Below are positions 55,379-63,631 of a stretch of DNA of 64,000 nucleotides, one piece after another. The DNA lies in contig CAWBZX010000013.1 of assembly GCA_963793295.1 (NCBI GenBank), forward strand, positions 310,001 through 374,000, read 5' to 3'. The DNA is from JAHDHW01 sp963793295. GTDB taxonomy: Bacteria > Bacteroidota > Bacteroidia > Chitinophagales > Saprospiraceae. Both the position numbers and the translations under genes were made by a program. The notes under the pieces were generated by a model. It searched no databases and was not told the DNA's origin. It was given only the letters and a program-made list of their open reading frames with translations. Each line of letters opens with the position of its first letter. Position 1 is the stretch's first letter.

Positions 55379-56620
55379 ATGAGCATTCCCAAAAAAGCAA
55401 CGACAACAGAATCACCGAATCAGAAAGCAATAAGTAGGCTTTTAAAAAACAAACCTGCTGTTTTTGGAATGATTGTAATTGTAATTGCAGTAATCGTTGC
55501 TATTTTTGGCTACTTATTAGCACCGGATCCGACACCGGATGCTAATGATCAGATTACAGAGCTTGCTTTTAAAAACCCTGGATTTCAAGTAAAAATACTT
55601 GCTGTTCGAAAAAATCAACCGCAGCTAAAACATAGCTTTTTAAAAAAACTATTGTTTGGAACTCAAAACGCATATCAACTAATACCGATTAATAATTATT
55701 CCTTTCAAAACGATTCAATAAAAATTGAAATATATAATGGAGAAAGTGCAGATGGGGAATTGATAAAAGGGATAGAAAAACAATACAATTTGGCAGATGT
55801 GGTTAACCCCGTATTAAAAATAGAACAAAAGAGTTCTCAGCAAAACATAGAAATAGTTTACTATGATTTGGATAATAAAAAGCAAAAAGTAAATATCCAA
55901 GAACTTCAAAAAACAATCAGCGATAATTTAATTTATAAAAGGAAGTTTCTACTCGGGACTGACAAATACGGGCGATGTATGCTGAGCAGATTAATTTTGG
56001 GCGTTCGAATTTCATTATTAGTTGGTTTGATAGCCGTCGCAATTTCATTGACTATTGGAATTTTTCTCGGGGCATTTGCAGGTTATTTTGGAGGAAAAAT
56101 TGATGATTTTATAATGTTGATAATTAACACAGTTTGGTCAATTCCAACACTTTTATTGGTATTTGCAATTGTATTGGCTTTGGGAAAAGGAATTGGTATC
56201 ATCTTTCTTGCAGTTGGACTTACTATGTGGGTTGAAGTAGCCAGGATCGTTCGAGGGCAAGTAATGTCGTTACGAGAAATTCAATTCGTAGAAGCAGCGC
56301 AAAGTATGGGATTTAATCATTGGAGAATTATTGGTAAGCATATTTTGCCAAATATTCTTGGTCCCGTAATGGTCGTTGCAGCGGCAAATTTCGCGACAGC
56401 AATTTTAATTGAAGCTGGTTTGAGTTATCTGGGATTTGGTATTCAGCCACCTACTCCATCATGGGGAACTATGCTAAACGAAAACTATGGTTTGGCAATC
56501 GGTGGAAAACCATTACTTGCATTGGTTCCGGCATTTGCAATAATGCTCATGGTTTTGGCTTTTAATTTATTAGGAAATGGGTTTCGTGACGCTTTAGATG
56601 TAAAAACAAAATCAAAATAA
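55379..56620 (+). CDS. ABC transporter permease, DppC/OppC family, with an inserted domain
   Basis: The 413-residue permease has one N-terminal helix, a long extracytoplasmic insertion (about residues 50-190), then five helices. The binding-protein-dependent signature is near the C-terminus (EAAQSMGFNHWRIIGKHILPN). The domain after the insertion begins LLGTDKYGRCMLSRLILGVRIS, typical of peptide permeases. It would import peptides or related substrates. The usual partner genes (DppB, ATPases, binding protein) are not adjacent, so the system is scattered. Confidence 0.9.
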   Translation: MSIPKKATTTESPNQKAISRLLKNKPAVFGMIVIVIAVIVAIFGYLLAPDPTPDANDQITELAFKNPGFQVKILAVRKNQPQLKHSFLKKLLFGTQNAYQLIPINNYSFQNDSIKIEIYNGESADGELIKGIEKQYNLADVVNPVLKIEQKSSQQNIEIVYYDLDNKKQKVNIQELQKTISDNLIYKRKFLLGTDKYGRCMLSRLILGVRISLLVGLIAVAISLTIGIFLGAFAGYFGGKIDDFIMLIINTVWSIPTLLLVFAIVLALGKGIGIIFLAVGLTMWVEVARIVRGQVMSLREIQFVEAAQSMGFNHWRIIGKHILPNILGPVMVVAAANFATAILIEAGLSYLGFGIQPPTPSWGTMLNENYGLAIGGKPLLALVPAFAIMLMVLAFNLLGNGFRDALDVKTKSK

Positions 56621-56701
56621 AATTCTGTAAATGATCGGTTAGATTCTGATAAATTCAAACTATCTTTCAGAAAAATGTTAAAAAATTTTTCAAAACTGTA
56701 A

Positions 56702-57958
56702 ATGTCTAAATTTTCAGATATACGGAAAGAATTATCCAGCTTAGAGGTGTTGGAGCGGGAATTGCATCTTAAACAACTGCAAATCAATCGGCTACTCAAT
56801 ATTACTCAAGCCATAAATAACAATGTGTCGGCAGATGGATTGTACAAAATGTATAATTCTTTTTTGAGTTGGGAAATGGGGGTAAAGAAAATGGCATTAT
56901 ACGTAATTGACAAACAAGGTGCCTGGACATGCGCATCAATTATTGGTATAGACGAAGCACTTGCTACTTTAGATATTTCAGAATTGCTGCCGAACTATCA
57001 AAAGTTAAAAAATATAGATGAAGAAAACGATCACCCTTTGATCAAACAATTTGACATCGTTATTCCTGTTTTACACAAAAAAAATCCAATTGCATACACG
57101 TTTATTGGTGGTTTTGAAAAAGATGAAGACATGTATAACAAGGTACAGTTCATCACAACGATCACTAACATTATTGCTGTAGCTATTGAAAATAAACGTC
57201 TTTTTAAACGGCAACTTGAACAAGAAAGGTTGAAAAATGAAATGGAGTTGGCTAGACAAATGCAGCAAATGCTCATTCCTTCTGAATTACCTAAAGGAGA
57301 TCGTTATGAATTGGCTAGTATTTACAAACCACATTTACGCGTTGGCGGAGATTACTTTGATTTCATTTTATTTGATGATAAAAAGTTTGCGTTTTGTGTA
57401 GCAGATATTTCAGGAAAAGGAGTTGCCGCCGCTTTATTAATGGCCAACTTCCAGGCGAAATTTCATGATTTAATGAATAAAAGGTATCGCCTAGATGACT
57501 TTGTAATCGAGTTAAATCAATCTTTATATCGAATAACAAAAGGCGAAAAATTCCTTACTTTTTTTGTTGCTGAATTTGATACTGAAACCAATAAACTTAA
57601 ATACGTCAATGCAGGACATAACCCTCCGTTATTAATTATGAATGGACGTGTAATCCTGCTTGACAAAGGGTGTACAATTCTTGGCTCATTTGTTAAGCTT
57701 CCAAAAGTAGAAGTTGGTCATGAAATAATTGATAAAGAGGCAATCATACTGACGTTTACCGACGGGTTGACAGATATAAAAGATGGCAATGAGAAATACT
57801 TCGATGAAGAAATATTAAGCGCTTTTGCACTGACCAGCAGTAAGTTATCAGCGCAAGATTTTAATAATCAACTCCTTAAAAAAATCGATGAATTTATAGG
57901 AGAAGAAAGCTACCCAGATGATTTTACAGTCTTGACGTGTAAGATTTTTAAAAAATGA
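56702..57958 (+). CDS. SpoIIE/RsbU-type PP2C serine phosphatase with N-terminal sensor
   Basis: The 418-residue protein has an N-terminal GAF-like region (about 30-170, two predicted helices at the ends), a linker helix (ERLKNEMELARQMQQMLIP), and a PP2C/SpoIIE domain. The domain shows VGGDYFDFILFDDKK, CVADISGKGVAAALLMANFQ and LTFTDGLTDIKDGNEKY, with metal aspartates. It should dephosphorylate an anti-anti-sigma protein. The RsbW-like kinase at 42548 could be the opposing enzyme. A terminator overlaps its stop. Confidence 0.9.
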   Translation: MSKFSDIRKELSSLEVLERELHLKQLQINRLLNITQAINNNVSADGLYKMYNSFLSWEMGVKKMALYVIDKQGAWTCASIIGIDEALATLDISELLPNYQKLKNIDEENDHPLIKQFDIVIPVLHKKNPIAYTFIGGFEKDEDMYNKVQFITTITNIIAVAIENKRLFKRQLEQERLKNEMELARQMQQMLIPSELPKGDRYELASIYKPHLRVGGDYFDFILFDDKKFAFCVADISGKGVAAALLMANFQAKFHDLMNKRYRLDDFVIELNQSLYRITKGEKFLTFFVAEFDTETNKLKYVNAGHNPPLLIMNGRVILLDKGCTILGSFVKLPKVEVGHEIIDKEAIILTFTDGLTDIKDGNEKYFDEEILSAFALTSSKLSAQDFNNQLLKKIDEFIGEESYPDDFTVLTCKIFKK

Positions 57959-57990
57959 CACCCTTTAGCTAAAAGGTGTCATTTAGATTT
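57951..57990. terminator. Bidirectional terminator between convergent genes
   Basis: AAATGACACC (57953-57962) and GGTGTCATTT (57975-57984) form a 10-bp stem overlapping the phosphatase stop codon. A runs before and T-rich sequence after suit termination in both directions. Confidence 0.85.
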
Positions 57991-57998
57991 TGATCAAA

Positions 57999-58817
57999 TC
58001 AACTTTCTGTCTTTTGCATGTGCACATCCATTTGAGGAAATGGTATGCTGATCTCATTTTTATCAAATTGAATTTTTATGTTTTCGTGCATATAAAAATA
58101 GACAGCCCAAAAATGCTCACTTTTGCACCATGGTCTGACCGCAAAGTTTATAGAACTATCCGCTAGTGCGGAAACGAAAATATCAACTTTTTTATCTCTT
58201 AGAATTTGTGGGCAACTTTCTGCTACCTTTTCAATAACCGATCTTGCCAACTCAATATTATCGCTATAGCTAATACCAAAGGTCATATCAACTCGAAGAA
58301 TGCCTTGTCCGGAAATATTTATAATTGCACCACTAGTCACTACACTATTTGGAAGAATTACTTTTTTATTATTAGGTGTTAACAAAAGGGTGTTGAAAAT
58401 CTGGATTTCTGAAACGACCCCAGTATGACCTTGGATTTCAACTAAATCTCCAACTTTATAAGGTTTAAATAACAAAACCATGATGCCGCTGGCAAAATTT
58501 CCAAGGCTACCCTGTAATGCTAACCCGATTGCAAAAGCCATCGCACCAAGTATTGCAAGAAACGAAGTTGTTTCGACACCAAACATTCCGGCAACACTCA
58601 AAAGAAGCAATACTTTAAGCCCAACATTTACGAGAGAAATAAAAAAAGGACGAATGGTAGCATCAACATTACGATTCTCCATTAACTTACTGATTCTATT
58701 TGTAATCCAACGGATCAACCAGAAACCAACAATAAGAGAAACAAGCGCAAGCATGACTTTTGGCGCATAAGCCAAAGCCATCTCCATAATTTGATCAATA
58801 ATAGTTTTCTTTTCCAT
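57999..58817 (-). CDS. Mechanosensitive ion channel, small MscS type
   Basis: The 272-residue form from the ATG at 58817 (MEKKTIIDQI) matches E. coli MscS in size. It has three membrane helices. The pore helix is in LAILGAMAFAIGLALQGSLGNFASGIMVLLF, and KPYKVGDLVEIQGHTGVV follows. The C-terminal end ISIPFPQMDVHM is diagnostic. An upstream in-frame start at 58868 would add 17 residues and overlap recX, so I reject it. It is the second MscS homologue in the window. Confidence 0.94.
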   Translation of the reverse strand: MEKKTIIDQIMEMALAYAPKVMLALVSLIVGFWLIRWITNRISKLMENRNVDATIRPFFISLVNVGLKVLLLLSVAGMFGVETTSFLAILGAMAFAIGLALQGSLGNFASGIMVLLFKPYKVGDLVEIQGHTGVVSEIQIFNTLLLTPNNKKVILPNSVVTSGAIINISGQGILRVDMTFGISYSDNIELARSVIEKVAESCPQILRDKKVDIFVSALADSSINFAVRPWCKSEHFWAVYFYMHENIKIQFDKNEISIPFPQMDVHMQKTES

Positions 58818-58853
58818 TTTGTTATTAAATTTATGTTTATTTAAAAAAGGGAT

Positions 58854-59327
58854 TTGAAAAATAAGCAAACAAAATATATAAGCAAAGAGGCTGGGCTGGC
58901 AAAACTACAAAAATATTGTGCCTATCAAGATCGTTGCCATCAGGAAGTGCGGACCAAGCTAATTAATCTTGGAATTTATGGTAATGTCTTAGAAGAAATT
59001 ATTGCCGAATTGATTGCGGATAACTTTCTAAACGAAGAGCGATTTTCCCGCTCCTATGCAAGGGGAAAATTTCGCATGCGAAGATGGGGAAGGAATCGCA
59101 TTATTAATGAACTTAAATTTCGGAAAATATCAGATTATTGTATTCGCAAAGCAATGACAGAAATTGAGGAGGAGGAATACCTTCAGGCTCTTTTTGAAAT
59201 AATTCAGAAAAAGAAAAAACACCTGAACGAAGACGATTCGTTTAAAGCTAATAACAAAATTGCCAAATATGCTATTAGTAGGGGGTTTGAATCGGAACTC
59301 GTTTGGAATATTGTAAAGAAATTGTAA
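58854..59327 (+). CDS. recX: RecX family regulatory protein
   Basis: RecX binds RecA and regulates its filaments. The 157-residue protein has the three-helix repeats of the family: KLQKYCAYQDRCHQEVRTKL, NFLNEERFSRSYARGKFRMRRWG, then KFRKISDYCIRKAMTEI. The apparent start is TTG (58854); no ATG lies upstream of the conserved region in this frame. recA is not adjacent. The gene is divergent from the MscS gene with only 36 nt between starts. Confidence 0.9.
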   Translation: MKNKQTKYISKEAGLAKLQKYCAYQDRCHQEVRTKLINLGIYGNVLEEIIAELIADNFLNEERFSRSYARGKFRMRRWGRNRIINELKFRKISDYCIRKAMTEIEEEEYLQALFEIIQKKKKHLNEDDSFKANNKIAKYAISRGFESELVWNIVKKL

Positions 59328-59502
59328 AAAAAGGAGTGAAGTGTCTCCCAGAAAATTGATAGCGACTCTAAAAAGCGTTACTTTTAATATAAACGAATCT
59401 GATATTTGGACTAGGATACTGACTTTTAGGATGAACAAGGAAAATAAAGAAAGATAAAAAGGGGTATATTGATAGTCGAATCTCTCACTAAAAAGCTGCG
59501 TT

Positions 59503-59745
59503 ATGAAAAAAAAGAAACTACAAATAAAAGAATTGAAAGTAAAGAGCTTTATTACTGTTGTAAATAAAGAGGAACAAAGAACGGCGAAAGGAGGCTATGT
59601 TTATCATCCCAGAATTGCTGGATCTTTGAATGAAGTTGCAGATACAATTGGTGGCTTAGTAGAGTGGACATCTGAAAAAACAAGAGCAACAAGTTCTGAT
59701 AATGTTTTAACAAGTTTAGGAGGAAACCACAAAACACAAAGTTAA
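59503..59745 (+). CDS. Double-glycine-leader peptide, candidate RiPP precursor
   Basis: The 80-residue product begins with a Lys-rich leader of 31 residues (MKKKKLQIKELKVKSFITVV and onward) that ends in KGG. This matches the leader pattern of Bacteroidota pinensin-like and related natural-product precursors (LxVKSFxT ... KGG). The remaining 49 residues (YVYHPRIAGSLNEV onward) hold many Ser and Thr but no cysteine, so a lanthipeptide is unlikely. No modification enzyme or C39 peptidase transporter gene lies nearby. Whether it is processed or exported is unknown. Confidence 0.65.
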   Translation: MKKKKLQIKELKVKSFITVVNKEEQRTAKGGYVYHPRIAGSLNEVADTIGGLVEWTSEKTRATSSDNVLTSLGGNHKTQS

Positions 59746-59746
59746 T

Positions 59747-61291
59747 TTAACCGCTGTTTTTTTCTTTATACCTTCTTTTTACAACAGAAGAAAAAGGTTC
59801 ATTGGTGGTCTTACTTTCCAGCCAGGCGATAAAATCGAAGTATTGGAACATTACTTTTTCTGAAGGAATCTTGGAAAGTTCTTCAAAGTCGTTTTTCAGT
59901 TTTGCAAATGCTTCTCGTAATTCTCGGGGAGAACGGATTTTATTTGAATCTTTAATAAAGGTCAATACTCTTCTTTCAAAATCATACATCCTGTTACGCT
60001 TTCTCAGAAAGCGATATGTTGAGCGAAATAAATACTCTAGCAAGATTGTATTTCCCATTTCAAAATGTACAATTAGGTTTAGTATTCTGGCGAGGCTTTG
60101 AAGGTCTTGTCTTTCTATACTTCGAGGTAAACTAAGCCAAAGGTTTAAATAATCCAGTGCTTTGTCGTAATCACCGATTCCAAAATAAATGTAGAAATAT
60201 TGGAAATAAAACCGACCTTTTTGGAATGAGCCTTCACCAAAATTTTTAAGTCCCGCCAAATGTTTTTCCAGTACCTTTAATCCTTCATCAAATTCTCCAG
60301 TGAAAATGCTTAAAGAAAAAGATTTACTGTAATATTCCATATGGATCTTTAACTCATCGTCAAGCGTATTAGTCTTGATTTTCAAGAATTTGTCAAGGTT
60401 TTTCCTAACTTCTTCATACTTTTCCAATAAACCACAACTTAAGGTAAAATTGCTTAACGCTGAGATGTATTCAGATACATCTTCTTTCAATAACTTTGGT
60501 TTAGATTCCATCTCTTCAAGGACTAATTTACAAGAAGCATAGAATTTTTCATGATCTAAAACAGCATAATAATAAAGACTATAAGTTCGGTGGTAAAAAA
60601 GTTTTGCTTTGTGTGATAGCGCAAAATCAACACTTTTTAATAAAGGATGATCAATTATTTTATTCAATAATTCTATTTGCTCTTCACTCCGTAATAAGGC
60701 ATTTTTACGAATATTTACAAGAACTTTATAAAACACATTTTTGTATCCGGATAAATTTTTTAATTGTTCTAAACACCGCTTCTCTTCTTCATCAATACGA
60801 TCCATATCTGAATCCAAAAAAATAATATCCATTTGGGCATAAGCAATCTGTTTTTCCCAATTAAGTACTTCTAAGATATTGGCGAAACTCTCATAGATAT
60901 ATGCTAACTTTTTGGCCTTCAGTAAAATCTCTTTGCAATCTTCATAATGGGAGCGTTTGTATAAAACCCGGACACTATAGAGTAAACCTTTGATTTTAAA
61001 ATCAACGGATGATTTTTCATCGTAGCCATGCAAACTTTTGAGGATTAAATCATAGAGATAAGCTTTAAGCTCTGAATACTTACGACTATATATTTCCTCA
61101 TTAGCATAAATAATCTCTTTTAATTTTTCATCATCAAAAACTTCCTGTTGATCAATTGCATCAAAAAGAAGAATATATTTACTTGTTTTATCTGTTTTGT
61201 TAGTTGTAGTAAGTAATTTAAAATACCGCTTCTCAGAGCCTGAAAGTGACTTGATGAGATTAAATAATTTTATGGAAGGCGTTTTAGGCAT
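59747..61291 (-). CDS. TPR-like helical protein of unknown function
   Basis: The 514-residue protein is almost all alpha-helical, with repeated hydrophobic-aromatic helices resembling tetratricopeptide repeats (for example GEGSFQKGRFYFQYFYIYFG and DYDKALDYLNLWLSL). It starts MPKTPSIKLFNLIKSLSGSEKRYF, a pattern I associate with hypothetical proteins of Bacteroidota. No signal peptide is visible. It is convergent with the peptide gene (1-nt gap). It could be a regulatory scaffold, but no function is proven. Confidence 0.7.
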   Translation of the reverse strand: MPKTPSIKLFNLIKSLSGSEKRYFKLLTTTNKTDKTSKYILLFDAIDQQEVFDDEKLKEIIYANEEIYSRKYSELKAYLYDLILKSLHGYDEKSSVDFKIKGLLYSVRVLYKRSHYEDCKEILLKAKKLAYIYESFANILEVLNWEKQIAYAQMDIIFLDSDMDRIDEEEKRCLEQLKNLSGYKNVFYKVLVNIRKNALLRSEEQIELLNKIIDHPLLKSVDFALSHKAKLFYHRTYSLYYYAVLDHEKFYASCKLVLEEMESKPKLLKEDVSEYISALSNFTLSCGLLEKYEEVRKNLDKFLKIKTNTLDDELKIHMEYYSKSFSLSIFTGEFDEGLKVLEKHLAGLKNFGEGSFQKGRFYFQYFYIYFGIGDYDKALDYLNLWLSLPRSIERQDLQSLARILNLIVHFEMGNTILLEYLFRSTYRFLRKRNRMYDFERRVLTFIKDSNKIRSPRELREAFAKLKNDFEELSKIPSEKVMFQYFDFIAWLESKTTNEPFSSVVKRRYKEKNSG

Positions 61292-61462
61292 AGAAGTAAA
61301 ATATACTAACTAATATTGAAAACATGAACAAAATCAGTCTAAACTGTATAAATGAAACAAAAATTAGAAAACTGACATATCATTGGAAGTTGGGTTGAGA
61401 TTAGAATGCACACGTACGTATATTACAAGAGAAATCATTTTTAATCTAAACGAGCGATTATT

Positions 61463-61903
61463 ATGAAACTTGTAAAAACACCTTCCATTGAACAAGCGGC
61501 TAAGAGAATTCCCATATTCGTTTCAAACCTACCGAATTCACCAGAGAATAAAGCCGAACAGGTTTATCGAAAAATAGCTTTGCCTACTATGGAAGGAGTT
61601 CATTTTGAAAAGGTTGAAGAAATAGTAAGTCTTGAAGCAAAAGGAAACTACACCAACTTACATTTTATTAGTGGAAAAAGATTGCTGGTCTGCAAAACAC
61701 TTCGTGAAATGGAACAGATCCTTAATGCAGGAAATCAATTTGTTCGAGTACATCGATCGTTTACCATCAACCTGAACTTAATAAAAAAATATATTAAGGG
61801 AAAAGGGGGGTATGTAATTATGGATGATAAAAGTGAAATCAGTGTATCAACAGGAAAAAAACAAGATTTTTTGACTGCTCTTGAAATATATTTTGGTGGA
61901 TGA
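61463..61903 (+). CDS. Stand-alone LytTR-type transcription regulator
   Basis: The 146-residue protein carries a LytTR DNA-binding domain in its C-terminal 100 residues: HFEKVEEIVSLEAKGNYTNLHF, the helix KTLREMEQILNAGNQFVRVHRSF and INLNLIKKYIKGKGGYVIM. There is no receiver domain; the 45-residue N-terminus is unfamiliar. LytTR regulators often bind repeats upstream of their targets, which could include the nearby peptide gene at 59503, but nothing shows this. Confidence 0.9.
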   Translation: MKLVKTPSIEQAAKRIPIFVSNLPNSPENKAEQVYRKIALPTMEGVHFEKVEEIVSLEAKGNYTNLHFISGKRLLVCKTLREMEQILNAGNQFVRVHRSFTINLNLIKKYIKGKGGYVIMDDKSEISVSTGKKQDFLTALEIYFGG

Positions 61904-61907
61904 TCAT

Positions 61908-63512
61908 CTAAAGAATTGAAACATCAATGAATTCCTGTTTTTTTGGATAATCAGTTGTATAATGCAAACCTCTGCTTTCCCGACGCATCGAAGCAGAACG
62001 AGTAATTAAATAACCAATCGTTATCAAATTTCTCAATTCACATAATTGAGGAGAAATTGAAGTGGTATTATACAGGTCTTCAGTTTCTCTGTAAAGCAAA
62101 AGAAGGCGGTCAAAAGCCCTTTTTAAACGAACATTAGAACGAACAATTCCCACATAACTACTCATAATTTCTTTGAGCTCTTTCCAGCTTTGGGTTATCA
62201 AAACCATTTCTTCAGGCTCATTCGTTCCAAGAGCATTCCACTCAGGAATTCTCGTATTAATTTCGATTTTATCTATTTTTTCTAATACATCAAGATGAAT
62301 TCGAAACGCAAAAACCATAGCTTCCAAAAGAGAATTCGATGCCAGGCGATTTGCGCCATGCAATCCAGTGCTGGTGCATTCCCCACAAGCATAGAGGTTT
62401 TTTATAGAACTTTGACCCTTTTCATCAACACTGATTCCCCCGCACATATAATGACAAGCAGGAACAACGGGAATCATATCCTTCATAGGATCAATTCCCA
62501 GGCTCATACACTTTTCGTAGATAGTTGGAAAATGGTTTATAAAGCGTTCTTTGTCAAGGTGCGTACAATCCAGGCAAACATATTCATCTCCTCTTTTTTT
62601 CAATTCATTATCGATGGCTCTGGCAACAATATCACGAGGAGCAAGCGAACGGCGCTTGTCATATTTTTGCATAAATTCTTTTCCATCTTTAGTTTTTAAA
62701 ATTCCCCCAAAACCACGGACCGCTTCTGAAACTAAAAAATCTGGATTTTCACCAGCAGGATTATAAAGAGCGGTCGGATGAAATTGAACAAATTCCATGT
62801 TTTCAAGGCGGCCTTTTGCGCGATAAACCATTGCAATCCCATCACCTGTTGCGATCACAGGATTAGTTGTATTTCTATAAACCTGTCCGGCCCCCCCAGT
62901 GGCAACAATAGTTTGTTTGGCTAAAATGGTTTCAATTTCTCCTGTCTCCTTATTTAAAACATAGGCGCCATAACATTCAATGTTCGGCGTAACACGAGTG
63001 ACCATGTATCCCAACTGATGCTGTGTTATCAGATCTAAGGCAAAGAAATGTTCATGGATTTCAATATTGGAAATTTCTTTTGCACGTTTATTTAAAGTCC
63101 TTTGAATTTCCCAACCGGTAAGGTCTTTGTAATGCAGTATGCGATTTTCAGAATGACCTCCTTCCCTACCGAGGTCATATTCTTCAGAGTCATGTCCTTT
63201 GTCAAAACGAGCGCCCCAGTCAATAATTTCCTGTACCCTAATCGGACCTTCTTCGACGACAATTTTTACAATTTCTTCGTTACACAATCCATCTCCTGCA
63301 TCCAAAGTGTCTTCTAAGTGTTTTTTATACGAATCAATCTCAAAATCCCAAACGGCAGCAACGCCACCCTGTGCATAACGCGTATTACTTTCGTTTTTTA
63401 CTGTTTTTGTTAAAACGGTGAGCTTTAAGTCAGGGCGTTTCTTTGCGATGTTTATTGCAAAAGTTAAACCGGCTATTCCGGAACCGACAATGAGAATATC
63501 TGTTTTGATCAT
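61908..63512 (-). CDS. nadB: L-aspartate oxidase
   Basis: NadB oxidises L-aspartate to iminoaspartate with FAD, the first step of the aspartate route to quinolinate and NAD. The 534-residue enzyme has the FAD motif ILIVGSGIAGLTFAINIA and TRYAQGGVAAVWD. The substrate-region segment is GREGGHSENRILHYKDLTG, and the second FAD segment is CTSTGLHGANRLASNSLLEA. nadA and nadC are not adjacent. It is convergent with the LytTR gene by 4 nt. Confidence 0.96.
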   Translation of the reverse strand: MIKTDILIVGSGIAGLTFAINIAKKRPDLKLTVLTKTVKNESNTRYAQGGVAAVWDFEIDSYKKHLEDTLDAGDGLCNEEIVKIVVEEGPIRVQEIIDWGARFDKGHDSEEYDLGREGGHSENRILHYKDLTGWEIQRTLNKRAKEISNIEIHEHFFALDLITQHQLGYMVTRVTPNIECYGAYVLNKETGEIETILAKQTIVATGGAGQVYRNTTNPVIATGDGIAMVYRAKGRLENMEFVQFHPTALYNPAGENPDFLVSEAVRGFGGILKTKDGKEFMQKYDKRRSLAPRDIVARAIDNELKKRGDEYVCLDCTHLDKERFINHFPTIYEKCMSLGIDPMKDMIPVVPACHYMCGGISVDEKGQSSIKNLYACGECTSTGLHGANRLASNSLLEAMVFAFRIHLDVLEKIDKIEINTRIPEWNALGTNEPEEMVLITQSWKELKEIMSSYVGIVRSNVRLKRAFDRLLLLYRETEDLYNTTSISPQLCELRNLITIGYLITRSASMRRESRGLHYTTDYPKKQEFIDVSIL

Positions 63513-63631
63513 TTTTTGAACTATTGGGATAAAAAAATAGTAGGCTAAAATTACTTTTTTGATTTCAGAATCTCACAAAAATAAATGAAATTACGGCCTG
63601 CTATTTTTTTCATAAAATAGAATCACAAAAA

